Assembly (NCBI RefSeq): GCF_003611695.1
Contig: NZ_RAWE01000018.1
Coordinates: 1 to 64,000, forward strand
From: Corallococcus carmarthensis
Lineage (GTDB): Bacteria > Myxococcota > Myxococcia > Myxococcales > Myxococcaceae
Direction of reading: 5' to 3'
DNA: 64,000 nucleotides
The notes under the pieces are model-generated. The model was not told the DNA's origin. It saw only the letters and a list, made by a program, of their open reading frames with translations, and did no database searches. Every line of letters starts with the position of its first letter. Position 1 is the stretch's first letter. A program made the translations under genes and the position numbers. Below are positions 63,398 to 64,000 of this stretch, piece after piece.

Positions 63398-64000
63398 CAT
63401 GGCGCCTCCCTCTGGCGAGAAGATCACCCTGCAGAACGGCAAGCTGAACGTGCCGTCCAACCCGATCATCCCCTTCATCGAGGGCGACGGCACCGGCCGC
63501 GACATCTGGAAGGCCTCGCAGGCCGTGTTCGACGCGGCGGTGGAGAAGGCGTACGGCGGCAAGAAGAAGATCTCCTGGTACGAAGTGCTCGCCGGTGAGA
63601 AGTCCTTCAAGCAGGTGAACAACTGGCTGCCGGATGAGACGGTCGCCGCGTTCCGCGAGTACCTGGTGGGCATCAAGGGCCCGCTGACGACGCCGGTGGG
63701 CGGTGGCATCCGCTCGCTGAACGTGGCGCTGCGCCAGATGCTGGACCTGTACGTCTGCCTGCGGCCCGTGCGCTACTTCAAGGGCGTGCCCAGCCCGGTG
63801 AAGCAGCCGGACAAGGTGGACATGGTCATCTTCCGTGAGAACACGGAAGACATCTACGCGGGCATCGAGTTCGAGGCCGGCACCGCGCAGGCGGAGAAGT
63901 TCCTGGGCTGGCTGAAGCAGGAGTTCCCCAAGGAGGCGGGCAAGATCCGCTTCCCCGCGAACGTGGGCATCGGCATCAAGCCCGTGTCACAGGAAGGCAC
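63398..64000 (+). CDS. icd: NADP-dependent isocitrate dehydrogenase (3' end outside window)
   Basis: The first 201 codons are present. The sequence is of the E. coli Icd type: [35 protein letters not shown] (isocitrate-binding Ser), [13 protein letters not shown] and [16 protein letters not shown]. It makes 2-oxoglutarate and NADPH in the TCA cycle. AGGAG lies 9 nt upstream. A TTGACG (63327) with a weak -10 near 63350-63358 may be its promoter. Together with gltA at 38857 it gives two TCA enzymes in the window. Confidence 0.95.

Overview
The window is high-GC, densely coded, low-repeat bacterial chromosome. The mix points to a myxobacterium of the Myxococcaceae (Corallococcus/Myxococcus type): many lipoproteins, a kelch lipoprotein with a Cys-rich tail, a sigma-54-type promoter in front of surface cytochrome genes, a PilZ protein, menaquinone rather than ubiquinone genes, and NADP-type isocitrate dehydrogenase. 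The genus is inferred from gene content. No phage, transposon, CRISPR array, rRNA or tRNA was recognised.

1-8,600 holds envelope and exported proteins: an OmpA-like coiled-coil protein, a secreted beta-helix protein, and a three-gene unit (two CXXCH lipoproteins plus a DUF1501 protein) behind a textbook -24/-12 site. A two-module protein of unknown function follows. 8,600-13,200 is a redox-stress-like locus: a LysR regulator divergent from alcohol dehydrogenase, a Tat-exported Rossmann reductase and a periplasmic cupin, with an aldo/keto reductase convergent to the regulator. 13,200-19,600 is accessory: a small Cys-rich secreted protein, the kelch lipoprotein, a GH16-type lipoprotein, an HSL-family esterase, DUF4326 and unknown proteins, with several strong hairpins.

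19,700-40,200 is mostly housekeeping: CCA-adding enzyme/poly(A) polymerase family, mnmA, a SPOR protein, a cupin, a lipoprotein of six D-x-D-x-DG repeats, a small RHH regulator, two sugar-nucleotide SDR enzymes, lepA-lepB-pyrB-pyrC-carA, pyruvate kinase, a bifunctional-nuclease-family protein, an acidic zinc-ribbon protein, an acyl-CoA ligase and citrate synthase.

40,250-54,670 is the most striking block. Two long operons diverge from one 147-bp region. Leftward is aroF-menG(ubiE)-aroK-aroDE-aroC-aroB-aroA, which covers every step from PEP plus erythrose-4-phosphate to chorismate and also carries the last menaquinone methyltransferase. Rightward is menF-menD-menH-menA-menC-menE. Nearly all junctions overlap by 1-20 bases. 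Chorismate made by one arm is consumed by the other. menB and the DHNA-CoA thioesterase are not in the window. A perfect 9-bp dyad lies between the arms, at the predicted start of the aro transcript.

54,700-63,220 looks like an uncharacterised oxidative or tailoring locus: cytochrome P450, a 66-aa protein, a methyltransferase-like protein, a two-domain FAD monooxygenase, a putative diiron oxidase coupled to a large PilZ protein, and an orphan HATPase-like protein. The window ends inside icd.
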